Part shown: positions 54,245 through 64,000 of the stretch, piece by piece | Position numbering within the stretch: the stretch's first letter is position 1 | How the letters are laid out: each line of letters begins with the position of its first letter | From: Saccharum officinarum | Lineage: Eukaryota > Streptophyta > Magnoliopsida > Poales > Poaceae | Assembly: GCA_020631735.1 (NCBI GenBank) | Contig: CM036225.1 | Location: 64,964,662 to 65,028,661, forward strand | DNA length: 64,000 nucleotides | Direction of reading: 5' to 3' | Program-made: the position numbers and the translations under genes | Notes under the pieces: model-generated | What the model was told of the DNA's origin: nothing | Seen by the model: only the letters and a program-made list of their open reading frames with translations | Database searches by the model: none

Positions 54245-56514
54245 CTACTGCTCTATCTGGTAATTCACTGTGTGGTCCTTCCATATACCACTCTCAAGGT
54301 ACTTCTCGTACAAGCTAGCTTCACCATCATAGTTCACTGATAAAACGGCTGTGCTCCGTGTCCCGTAGAGCCCCTTCACCAAAACAGAATTCATTAGTTC
54401 ATTTCTGTAGTATTAGCCTATGCTTATGTACAAAGATATTTATAAGTGGCTAGATGATATAGTTTCTCAACTAGCTGAACCCTGAATCAAGAGATTTTTT
54501 TCTCACTTGGTCAGTTTGCACCTCGATGAAGATGGAGCTCAGACCATGCTCCCAGTTGGGATCACAACCAGTGTTTGGCAGTCTATCTTTGTCAGCCTTT
54601 GTGGTGTCAGTCATTAGCCTCTCAACTATATCCTTCACTTCAATCTCATCGTCACCATGCTCCCTAAGAAGCTCCCTGAAGTTTTTACCAAGGCGAATTG
54701 CCTACAAGTGCATAAACAACAATTAAAAAAAATCCCTTTGGGTACCTTCACACTGTCTTCATGAATAACGGTCTTGGTAGGGATGAATGGTCCCTGAGAG
54801 ACAGAGTAGGTTGCAATAATGCATTGCCATCTTATCTTACTTCTTGCACATGCTGTGCTATAAATTGAGTTAAATGCAATGTTGCTTATTACTAGGGAAG
54901 TACTTTAGATGGTTCACCTGTAGCTTTCTCATGCTTTTCCCACCTCAATGTTTTCTCTGTGGTCCATAATTTAGTGCAGCTAAAAATTAAATAATTAACA
55001 TGACACCTCATTGGCGTTCGGCATTTCTAGTTTTGTACCTACCAATATATGGCTACCCACTATACCAAATAAAATCGTCCTGGTCATTTTTATTTGCAAG
55101 GCATTTTGAGATTTTTAGCTATCTACAAATCTTGTTGAACATGAAAGTGCTCTGCTTACCTTCTGCCAAGGGCTATCTAGCCTTGCATTGGACAGCACAT
55201 GGAGTCCTGGTGAGACGAGTTGAATTGTTGCAGGCTGCCCCTTAGGCCGATTTGACACATAGACCATGATATTTGTTGTTAGATCAGCTAGTATGAGGTT
55301 GAACCCATTGTATTCATGAGCTTCTTCTGCCACTTCAGTTGCAACTTCGAGTGGGCTCTTGTTGCTCTGCACGGTACAGGCTGGATTATCCTTGCTGTTC
55401 AGGAACAATGTTACATCGAAGATAATTTCATGTTGATTAGGAGTGGTTGATTAATCGTAGGTTCTTACAATGCTTGCTATAGTTATTAGTTGTAATAGGA
55501 TAAAAAAGGCAGACCCAGTGGCAGAGGCTCCCACACGAGTGGGGTCTGGGGAAGGGAATAACCGAAGCAAAGTCTTACCCCCGCAGAAAATTCTGCAGAG
55601 AGACGGCTTCGAACCTAGATGAACCACTAAATTGTTTTCAATGGTATTTTTTTTGTTTATAATGGGAATGCGGTGTGAATATATGTTCCTGTGTGTGCCA
55701 TCTAGCGTCTACACCAATCACTGTCAAAACGAAGGAATTGTCAGAGTGACCGAATCAGCTGCTAAGGAATGATAGCGACAACAAAAGTATGATGGAAAAC
55801 ACCAACTTGGGTTGTACAAGAAATGAATCTATCTTTCTCGGTATTACCTCAGCTTTTGGGTAAAGACTCAACGAACTTGAATGATCTAGTGGAAGATTTT
55901 GATTTGTTTTGCTATATATACCTGCAGGAACCTGAGAGGCAGATCTCCCCTAGTCTGTGCACCGGGCATGGCATCTGGTTCAAGCACATTGGTCAGGAAG
56001 GCAAGCCTGCCATCCTTGGTGCAACCCATCCATGTTCCTCCACCAAGCACATCCCTGCCGCCAAGAATCTTCTTTGAGCCTTCTCCCCACCATCCTACTG
56101 CTTTTGTAGGTCTGCATCAGTTCATCAAGAAAAAGATACGAAGTGATGAACACTGAACAGCTAGCATTGTTGTTTTGCAGCGGGTAACCTTTCTATAGCC
56201 TATAGATTTCTCTAGCAGCATTTTGCTTCTGAGAAAAGATATGAGCATGCACGTTAGTATATGAACAGTAACATTGCATATGTCAGTGGGGTTCATGGAA
56301 ATTCTGTCAGCGAACATATAGCTTAGGAGGGAAAAAGTACCCAGTTTTCAAAATAGTACCTCATACGGCAGAGCTATTACTTGCAGATTGGGGTCCTACA
56401 AAGATCAATAAAACCAAGCAAGATCACGCACCTGCAGTGGAACTCATCTCTGTTGAGAATCAGGAGGAGTTGGTGCACAGGGTGAGCCTGCCAAATCCAT
56501 GCAGCAATGCACAT
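54245..56514 (-). CDS. TANGO2: TANGO2 homologue (NRDE-family protein)
   Basis: Five exons on the minus strand: 56514-56432, 56111-55922, 55366-55160, 54701-54507 and 54373-54245 (stop TAG). They sum to 804 bp, 268 codons. The first exon gives MCIAAWIWQAHPVHQLLLIL with the family signature NRDE at residues 21-24. Next are RPTKAVGWW, KKILGGRDVLGGGTWMGC and GDLPLRFLQ (exon 2), SNKSPLEVATEV and YNGFNLILADL (exon 3), LPNTGCDPNWEHGLSSIFIE (exon 4) and GLYGTRSTAVLSVN (exon 5). Length and order match plant TANGO2/NRDE proteins. Animal members are linked to Golgi and mitochondrial lipid handling; the plant role is poorly known. All splice sites used are GT-AG. An Au-type SINE lies in intron 2. Confidence 0.95.
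55502..55628 (-). mobile_element. Au-type SINE in TANGO2 intron 2
   Basis: On the minus strand it reads GGTTCGAAGCCGTCTCTCTG, GCGGGGGTAAGACTTTG and CCCTTCCCCAGACCCCACTC, ending GGGTCTGCC and a T-run. These are hallmarks of the plant Au SINE. The box A end appears missing, so it is 5'-truncated. It has the same orientation as the gene. Confidence 0.75.
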
Positions 56515-57727
56515 GGCTTCAGGTGGTTTCTACTCCTTGGTTGGTTGTAAGTAACTCGCTTGTTTTGCTACTATCTTAGCTGATGGTTCTGCCTTGCGCA
56601 CGCCTTTGTATTTATAGGGAGAAGGTTGGAAGGAGAGCAAAAGCACAAGGAGCCCACAGAGTCTTTGCATTATTGGCTGCAACCAGGTGCTCTGCAGTCT
56701 GTCATTCTTCTGCCAGAGTTCCATCATGTTCAGTTACCAGGTTATATTACTTCGCATGTGAGTTCCTGATTAGGGTCCCCTTCCCTTACCACCGACGTCC
56801 TGTATAGTCTATGTCTGGCAAAATATTTAGTACTCCATCTCAGGATAGCTTTAGTTTGGTCCATCATTTGGAACGGGCTCTCGTACTGTTGACATTGATT
56901 ATGTGGATTAGTGCGTGCTTAGTGCTCAGGAATGCAAAAAACTTTTACCAGCAGGGAAAACAGGGGGCAGCACTCTGTTCTGACTGGAGTGGTGTTGGTT
57001 TTGCAGGCCCCGGGAAACTCAGCCATATCTGAACAAAACCAAGGCGTGCTGGATTGGGATAAACAAAAGCGGTAAGCAACGACCTGATCTTTCGAAGCAA
57101 TATATGACCCCTGTTTCTGTGTGTATGACCAGAATTCAGAAGGGGCCAGTACTGAATCCACCAATCTGTTTCTCGTGGGTAGTTGGCTCCTGGCTGTGGT
57201 GGTTCACACGTGTTGAGCTAAAAGAACAGCATGCCCTGGCCTGGACGGCGGTTTTCAGGCACTCGTCATCTACTTTATCTGTTTCCAAGTACGATGTCCT
57301 TTCTTGTTGCAATACATATCTGATCTTTTCCGCTCATGTTAATCCTGTCGTGTGATGGATGTGCTACCAATTTATAAATATCAGTGTCGTGTGAGGATTC
57401 TTCTCTTTTAGCCGCAAGTTTTTCTGTTGATAATTATATACTGTTTATATAGAATATAATTAAATAACTTGTTGGTGCCCTCATGGTACTGACACACACA
57501 TATCAGGTCATGCACTGTTTAAAAAGGTTGCCATGCATTCGTGCCTCTTAGAGTTTCCATGGATTGGATGCTATACCAACTAAAACTCTTAAAGATTATC
57601 TGTTACCATTATGATTAAAAAATAAACTTGATGGCCAACAGCAAAGTATATAGATATCATGTGAAACTTTGCAGAAAGTCAGGATATTTAGTTGGGGGCA
57701 CTGGTCCTGCATTTGGTATTCGGTAAG
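56515..57727. other. TANGO2 upstream region
   Basis: Upstream side of TANGO2. The plus-strand frames here (56583-57355) show no domain and lack coding composition. No repeats with clear ends were found. Confidence 0.4.
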
Positions 57728-57895
57728 TTGTTGACTCCCATCTCACTTATTTGGTTTAGATGGAGAATAGTCATCTGGCACTTGATGGTTAGATATTTAG
57801 TGTAACTCTCATACAGTGGTTGACTCCCATCTCGCTTATTTGGTTTGGATGGAGAATAGTCATCTGGCACTTGGTGGTTAGATATTTAGTGTCAC
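57728..57895 (+). repeat. 93-bp-period tandem duplication at the LINE target
   Basis: The segment starting GTTGACTCCCATCTCACTTA and ending GATATTTAGTGT (about 57728-57803) is repeated with a few changes at about 57821-57895. The end of the second unit is the target duplication of the LINE at 57896. Confidence 0.85.
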
Positions 57896-59236
57896 ACCAG
57901 ACTGCAGCGCTCGGAGGAGCAGCGCTTGGTGGACGCTGTCGGCGCACGCATACCCACCTGGAAGGCAGGGCTAATCAACAACGCTGGGCGCCTGACGTTA
58001 ACCAAGTCCACCCAATCCGCCATCCCCGTGCACATCTCGATTTGCTGCTGCCTGTCCGCATGGGTGATCGATCAGATCGATCGACGACGTCGAGCGTTCA
58101 TGTGGAGCGGCGCAGAAACTACAAGTGCCGAGTCGCCTGGCGCATCGCTTGCTCGCCGAAGGAGTATGGTGGCCTCGGGATCCGTGACTTGAGGATCATG
58201 GGCTCCGTCGCTCGAACCCCAACGCCGCCTGGACTTCCCTTCCCTCCAAAACCGAGCGACCCGTTGTGGTCATGTTCCAGGCTTCAGTATCAGTAAGGCT
58301 TGGGGATGGCGCTTCTGCCCTTTTCTGGACGGACTCCTAGCTTCCTCAGGGACCCATTAACCGCCGACGCCGCGGCCTGACGATGAAGGAGGCCCTCCTA
58401 AAACGCCGGTGGGTTCGGGACATCACCGGTGCACATACCGCTCCGGTGCTTTGTGAGTACGTGCTACTATGGGAGATCCTGGAAGGCGTCCATCTTCAAC
58501 CTTTTGAGCCGGACCGGTTTGTTTGGTGATGGTCTGCTGATGGTCAGTACTCGGCGTCCTCAACATATCGCTCCTTCATTGGATAGACCACCCTGCGCGG
58601 TGCCAAGGAAGTCTGGAGAGCAGTAGTGCCGCCGAAGGTGAAGTTCTTCTTCTGGCTAGCTCTACACGGGAGACTATGGACGGGAAACGGTGAATGCGCC
58701 ATGGTCTCTAGGATAGCGCGGCGTGCACGCTATGCAATCAGGATGACGAAACCTGCGACCACCTTCTCGTTGCTTGCGTTTTCAGTCAAGAAGTATGGCC
58801 GAAAGTGCTTAGAGTCGCCGGTCTGGAGCGGCTCGTCCCGGCAATGGGCGCGCGGTTGGTCGACTGGTGGCTATGGGCACGCCTGGAGGTCCCTCACCAA
58901 TACCGTCGTGGGCTCGACTCTGTCATCCTCTTGGTCTCCTGGGAGCTGTGGAAGGAGCGCAACCGGAGGACTTTCCAGGTGGAGTCTCTGTCACCGCCGG
59001 CGCTTTTCGATCAGATCGTTGACGAGGCCAACGTTTGGATTGGCGCGGGCTTCAGAGCAATGTCAGTTTTCTTGGCGCAGCGCGTTTAGTCAGCCAGGTC
59101 TGTCCAACTGCAGTAGCTTTTCCGTCGCCAAACCTTTCTTGTGTAATCACGTTGGCACCTCGCCATATTGTGCTAGTCGCTCTGTAAACTTTATTTCCCC
59201 TTCTTAATGAAATACGTTCCAGGCACGTTCTCGAAA
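57896..59236 (+). mobile_element. 5'-truncated LINE with 14-bp target duplication
   Basis: ATATTTAGTGTCAC lies at 57882-57895 and 59237-59250. The insert starts inside the RT C-terminus (RLVDAVGARIPTWKAGLINN, RLTLTKSTQSAIPVHIS), continues through a zf-RVT-like region (PPKVKFFFWLALHGRLWTG) and ends with VILLVSWELWKERNRRTFQV. Several frameshifts break the reading frame. The 3' end has CTTCTTAATGAAATACGTTC and CTCGAAAA. Confidence 0.85.
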
Positions 59237-59750
59237 ATATTTAGTGTCACTCTCATACAATGGTTGTCCATCATTTTTCCTTTTCAGTATGTAAGAAGTA
59301 GCTGGACCATCTTCTAGAGATTTTTCATCAATTATTACAATTCTAATAAGTTACTTGTTACAACTAACTGTTCTGGGAAAAAAAAAACATATGCCAGAAA
59401 CTAGCAGCAACTTAGTTTGGTGGTTTTGTAGTTTTGAGAATGAAGCTTGTCGTTGTAAAAAAGAAGGAAGGATGGAAGTAGCTAAACAAGTTTTGTAGTT
59501 TTGAGAACGAAGCTTGTCATTGTAAAAAAAGGAAAGGATGATGGAATTAGCTAAACATTTATTGTGGGTCAGCAAAATTAGAAGGACAATAACACAAGTG
59601 CTCATAGGTTGGGGGTCACTACAACCTACCATGTCGGCACCCAATCATGCCATGCCCAGTGATGCACGCTACCACTTTGTCAATAATCAACGGCGGCAAC
59701 CAGTCATGTACCTTGGAGTGATTGCTGCAATGCCGCTACCATAATGGTTT

Positions 59751-60330
59751 TTTTTAGAACAGCCGGAGCTTCGTTCATTGATCATGAACATGGCTACAAT
59801 CATTTTCTATGATACCCCATAGGCCCGGTGGTGGTACAAGCCACTCCTCCACCGGGTGTGAATGGGATACAAGCTTTGTACATTCACGAGCTAAACTATT
59901 ACAAGATCTAATCAAAGAGAAATCATCTAAGCTCCGGCTTAAGTCTTCAATCTGCTGTAGGAGAGGGCCGACTTCAGATTGGTGCCGACGTTGCTCCCAC
60001 AGGTTGACAAGCACCTGGCACCAGACGCTGCACTCCTCGGTCCAAGGCGAACTGGATTCCATCACGGCAGGCCGTCGCTTCCGAGGACAAAGCATTGAGG
60101 TAGTGGTCATACCACCGCGCTCTTCCCCCGCAAACTCGCCCCCCGTCTTCTCTAAGTACCATTCCAGTTGCTCCATGTCCTTCCTCCGCGATAAAAGAGG
60201 CGTCGACATTGCATTTTGTCCAGCCCGGCAGTGGACGCTTCCAATGTTGCAGCACCCTCGTCGGCCCTTTGTTCTTGATCGGGTGCGAGAGTTGCCACAA
60301 GTCGAACGCAGTATCCTTGCCACTCAACAG
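59751..60330 (-). mobile_element. LINE 3' fragment with RNase H domain
   Basis: A poly(A) tail on the minus strand (T-run from 59749) follows a reading frame resembling the RNase H end of plant LINEs: GWTKCNVDASF, HGATGMVLREDGG and NALSSEATACRDGIQFALDR. A frameshift near 60000 is needed to reach the tail (NSLARECTKLVSHSHPVEEW). It is 5'-truncated. No clean target duplication was found. Confidence 0.75.
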
Positions 60331-60647
60331 CCTTCCTCATTGGAATTTCCGGTTCAGTATACCTTAGTATTTCTACCAGTACAGTATACTGTGGATTTCT
60401 ACGAATGAAATGAAAGTGCCGCAAACCAATTCCATGGAAGCAGGCTGTTCATTACTGCATTCTGCCTATGCTTTAAAGCCACAAAAAAGTGGGTGAGAGA
60501 GACTTGCATCCGGAAGCACTGAACAGTAGTATAGTTGTTATCCATGCACTTGAAAATTGAAATCATGGCTTCTGGAAAGGGACATATGGCTTGTCTCTCG
60601 GAGAGTACAGTGCATTGTGATAGTACATGGCAAGTCACTAAATGGAC

Positions 60648-60949
60648 TCCTTGCGTCCCGAAATAAATCAATTATTAGAATCACCTTAAGTCAAACTATT
60701 TTAAATCTGACTAATTTTATAGAAAATGGTAACAATATATATGACATCAAATAAGTATGTTTTTACAATATATATGACCAAATTTATAGAAAAGGGTAAC
60801 AATATATATCAGTGCTTTTTTCAATAAATTTACTCAAATTTAAAATAACTTGTTTTAGGACAACTTTAGAAGTTGATTTAATTTGATTTTAGAAGTTTTT
60901 TTTACAACAATTTGATTCTAGAAGTTGATTTAATTTGGGACGGAGGGAG
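60648..60949. mobile_element. Stowaway-like MITE, diverged
   Basis: The left end CTCCTTGCGTCCCGAAATAA and the right end TTTGGGACGGAGGGAGG are inverted and related to the Stowaway CTCCCTCCGTCCC terminus. The right half repeats GAAGTTGATTTAATTTG. The TA target site is degenerate. Confidence 0.6.
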
Positions 60950-61078
60950 GGTATACTACTCAGTACTCTCATGTGTATATATGTACCAGAGTTTACCTTT
61001 TCCCTTTAGTTGAGCCAGCTAAATAAATAGTTTCTTTTCTTTTTATGAGATTATCATGATATTTGTATTCTAATTGTA

Positions 61079-61291
61079 CTCCCTCCGTCCCTGAATAAAC
61101 CAATTCCTAAAGTTATCTTAAATAAAAAAATTATAACTTTAACCAAATATTATTAGATACAACATAATATATATATTTTTATGATGTGTTCATTTGGTGT
61201 CACAAATATTTATACTTCTTTCTATAAATTCGGTTAAACATAAAAATATATTGACTTAGGTCAACTCTAGGAATTGATTTAATAAGAGGAA

Positions 61292-61295
<4 letters not shown>
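61079..61295. mobile_element. Stowaway MITE with one end lost in a TA tract
   Basis: TA is followed by CTCCCTCCGTCCCTGAATAA, a good Stowaway end. The other side has CTAGGAATTGATTTAATAAG but lacks the GGGACGGAGGGAG terminus, where a long (TA)n tract begins. Confidence 0.65.

Positions 61296-61384
<89 letters not shown>
61295..61384. repeat. (TA)n microsatellite, about 44 units
   Basis: Pure TA dinucleotides. The tyrosine/isoleucine frames on both strands here are artefacts of the repeat. Confidence 0.98.
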
Positions 61385-61386
<2 letters not shown>

Positions 61387-62092
61387 CCTCCTGCAACAAT
61401 TCTATTCGGCCCATGACTTTGGCAAGAAACTGGGCCATGTTTACGTGGGTCAGTCAGGCTTTCTATCAGCCTCGTTTCTTAAGTAGTTAGGCCCTGTGAA
61501 GCTGGAGTAGAAAGGTACAGCTGCTGGCCTTTGTAGTTGCAGAATATAACTTTGCTTGACTAAAACTATCTAGTTTTTTTTCTTCTTAAGACGAGGACAA
61601 GTTATCATCACATACACGTTAGCATATATGCTGATGCCAACGTCACATTCACATGATGCTCATTCCACCTGCCAATCACATGATGGAAGCATACTGTATG
61701 ATGCATGTATGATTATTAGAATACAAACAAAGAATTGAAGGTAAGCAACGACTGATCAGTTAGCTTTTTGTACACATTTCTTGCCAGTGCCAATCCGCTG
61801 CAACAAGAAAGGCATAGAAAATCACATGGAAGTTACGCCTCCTCCTAACCATCTTTGTACACCTTTGTTAAATCACATAAAAATGATTAACGAACCCTGT
61901 CTGTTGAAAGAATCAAAATGAATTCTCCCTAATCTATTCTGTATAATATACATGTAAGTTTCCGTGTCCAAGGAATAAAGAATATATACCAAAACTAATA
62001 CTATGAGCTGCTGTGAGTTGTCCCTCCAACTGGCCGGTGATCAGCAAGCTTGTCGGTGAATCCAACACCAAACCACCTCCGTGTCACGTCCC

Positions 62093-63964
62093 TAGAGATG
62101 GCAACGGGTGACGACCCGCTGGGTTTTGCCCCCCAGATCCGGCCCCGTGAACTTGAATGGTCTCCACGAAAAAACCCATACCCGGTGGCGGGTACAAGTT
62201 TCCCCCCATACCCGGACCCGTGTGGGTACGGGGGACCCGGCGGGTACCTAGACCCGAGATAGACATGAACATATAGGCCAGTACGTCAATGCAAACAGCA
62301 CAGAATCCTTAACCATGATAGATATCATTCAACAATCCATAAAAATTTAAACTAAGGCATAAAGCATCCCAAATATTAAGGGTCCTGGTTGCAGACAACA
62401 GCTGCTACTTAACTACTTAAGTACTAAATCATTACAAGTTCCAACAAAATACATGATAGCCAAATAGATATATCAATAGTTGCCCATCTGCATTTGTTGA
62501 CTTGAATTAAACTTGAACTTGCATACTTGATCAGATCGCAAGCTCCTGAAGGCCTTCTTGAATGTCTTGGAGGCAAGACCAGAAAGATATGTCTTTGTCA
62601 TCCATGCCAACTGCAATTGAAATATATAGAATTATTACCAATGCTATCATTTGTTGCTGCCAAAGTATGAAGAGAAACATTAAATTATTTTGGTAACGTA
62701 CCTTTGTACTTGTTACGAAACCAATTCTGTAAGCACATCAAAGCTTCTACCATCTGTGGAGTGAGCCTACTTCTATGCTCACCAAGAACTCTCCCACTAG
62801 TGCTGAAAGCAGATTCTGATGCAACTGTGGTGACAGGGACTGCATAAATATGTGGGCACACTTTCTCGGATATTCTCTATTGCATCTTTCAGTGGTTCAA
62901 GTCCATCTTTTACTATCAGATTTAAGATATGGGCACAACAACGCATATGTAACAGCTTTCCATCATTCAACAGCTTAGCTTTGCCAATCTTTCTAACAAC
63001 AGATGGAATTACCGCATCATTTGTTGTGCAGTTGTCTAGAGTCACAGCAGAGATCTTCTCATCAAGATTCCATTCAACCAAAGACTCATAGAGCTCTTCA
63101 CAAATCACTTCAGCAATGTGAGGAGCAGGAACATAAATGAACCTATATATGAAAAATCACAAAAGGGCAGTTTGTTGCCATTATCTACCACAGCCTTACC
63201 CTTGGGCTTGGACGCTGCCTTTTTGGAACTACTGTCGGTGACGACTAAAGCCTTAGGCTGGCTCCCTTCTCCTTCTCCAGCACCATCCTCTCCATCAGTG
63301 TCTGTCACTTGAAGATCCGGACCTCGCCGGCCGGAGTCGTCGGCGTCCCTTTGGAATGGGACGGTTGGGGTTGGGGCTGGGTCAGTACTCAGTAGAGGAA
63401 CAAGGCACAGGCACGGAGGGACCAAAGATGGGCCGCCGGCAAGCTGCAACTGCAATGGAGAATCAAGTTAAAAAGAAGAATCACCGGCTGTTGTCGTCGT
63501 TGCCGCCGGACTCGGTCCCGATGAGCGTCGGCGTCGGCGTCGCCATGGCCTACACGCCTACGCTGGCTGCTACTACGTGGGTGCGCGGGCGCGGCGAAGA
63601 TCTACAGGAGCAGCAGCCGGTGGTGGTGATTTTTGCGGCGCCGCCGCTTTAGCCGCCAGCGGAGAGGAGAGGATAGAGGAACGAGAACGACCGAACGAGT
63701 CCTTAGGCTAGGTTTTGTTTTTATACTGAACTCTACTGAACCAAGTGATGGGCCGAGAGGCCTATTGGGCCAAATGGCCGGGTCTTCGCTACCCGTGGGT
63801 TATCGGGTACGGGTTTAACAAAAACGTACCCGGACCCGCTGTACCCGTTGGGTATAGATTTTGCCCGTTAATAGACCCGTGGGTATAGAATTTCCCCAGA
63901 CCCGGCCCCTAATGGAGTAAATACCCGTCGGGTCTCGGGTTTCGGGTACCCATTGACATCTCTA
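62093..63964 (-). mobile_element. hAT element, internally deleted
   Basis: The 8-bp target duplication CACGTCCC lies at 62085-62092 and 63965-63972. The ends TAGAGATGGCAACGGG and, read inward, TAGAGATGTCAATGGG form the terminal repeats. Subterminal regions are dense in ACCCG/CGGGT motifs on both sides. It encodes, on the minus strand, fragments of a RICESLEEPER-type hAT transposase with large internal losses. Confidence 0.9.
62532..63455 (-). pseudogene. RICESLEEPER-like hAT transposase fragments
   Basis: An N-terminal low-complexity part (SSKKAASKPKGKAVVDNGNK) is joined abruptly to the catalytic middle region (APHIAEVICEELYESLVEWN, AVTLDNCTTNDAV, LHMRCCAHILNLIVKDGL). This then runs, after a frameshift near 62870, into the C-terminal dimerisation part (VTTVASESAFSTSGRVLGEH, RSRLTPQMVEALMCLQNWFR). 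A last exon may lie at 62612-62532. The BED zinc finger and much of the catalytic region are missing, so the protein is not functional. Confidence 0.8.
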
Positions 63965-64000
63965 CACGTCCCGGAGCAGGGTGTCCGCCACCTCGCAGAA

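Larger units (their letters stand above)
60331..62092. other. Intergenic with Stowaway remnants and TA tract
   Basis: No gene is supported. Contents are listed separately: two Stowaway-like units and the (TA)n tract. 61400-62090 is unremarkable AT-rich sequence. Confidence 0.45.

Noticed and set aside
59974..60408. Plus-strand frame opposite the LINE RNase H domain
   Set aside because: It is a shadow. The minus strand has the RNase H-like motifs and the poly(A) tail.

Overview
The window is grass nuclear DNA, most likely from a panicoid such as a sorghum, sugarcane, Miscanthus or maize relative. This rests on the GC-rich, alanine-rich first exons, the dense MITE load, nested Copia and Gypsy LTR elements, the Au-type SINE, and the grass character of the EXO70, HMGB, SEN2 and TANGO2 genes. 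No bacterial, organellar, rRNA or CRISPR features were seen. The species is an inference.

Host genes, left to right: an intact single-exon gene for an alanine-rich basic protein of unknown function (6.9-8.1 kb, minus); an EXO70 exocyst-subunit gene (12.46-20.14 kb, minus) split by a Gypsy element and by a hAT MITE; a four-exon TRM/LONGIFOLIA-like DUF4378 gene (25.3-28.2 kb, minus); a seven-exon HMGB gene (32.0-33.7 kb, minus); a tRNA-splicing endonuclease SEN2 gene (52.6-53.5 kb, plus) with two broken relatives at 34.5 and 37.1-44.6 kb; and a five-exon TANGO2 homologue (54.2-56.5 kb, minus) that converges on SEN2. Exon phases were checked by hand. All four multi-exon or split genes give an integral codon count: EXO70 506 after removing the insertions, TRM-like 843, HMGB 160, TANGO2 268.

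Mobile DNA makes up most of the rest. 1.6-3.7 kb is a PIF/Harbinger deletion derivative with a TTA target duplication. 3.8-5.2 kb is a long foldback element. 10.8-12.0 and 29.9-31.1 kb are MITE clusters. 12.58-18.38 kb is a Gypsy chromovirus-like element. 37.3-44.2 and 44.7-50.7 kb are two Copia elements of one family; the second sits inside a LINE, and the LINE lies between two copies of the SEN2 region. 57.9-59.2 and 59.75-60.3 kb are LINE fragments. 62.1-64.0 kb is an internally deleted hAT element. All three LTR elements have nearly identical LTRs (two differences per pair), so the locus has been hit recently and repeatedly.

The genes do not form an operon or pathway. The biology here is structural: a host gene broken by insertions that can be reversed on paper, a duplicated RNA-processing gene pulled apart by nested retroelements, retroelements whose coding defects do not fit their young LTRs, and an anticodon-armless tRNA-like unit upstream of the TRM-like gene.
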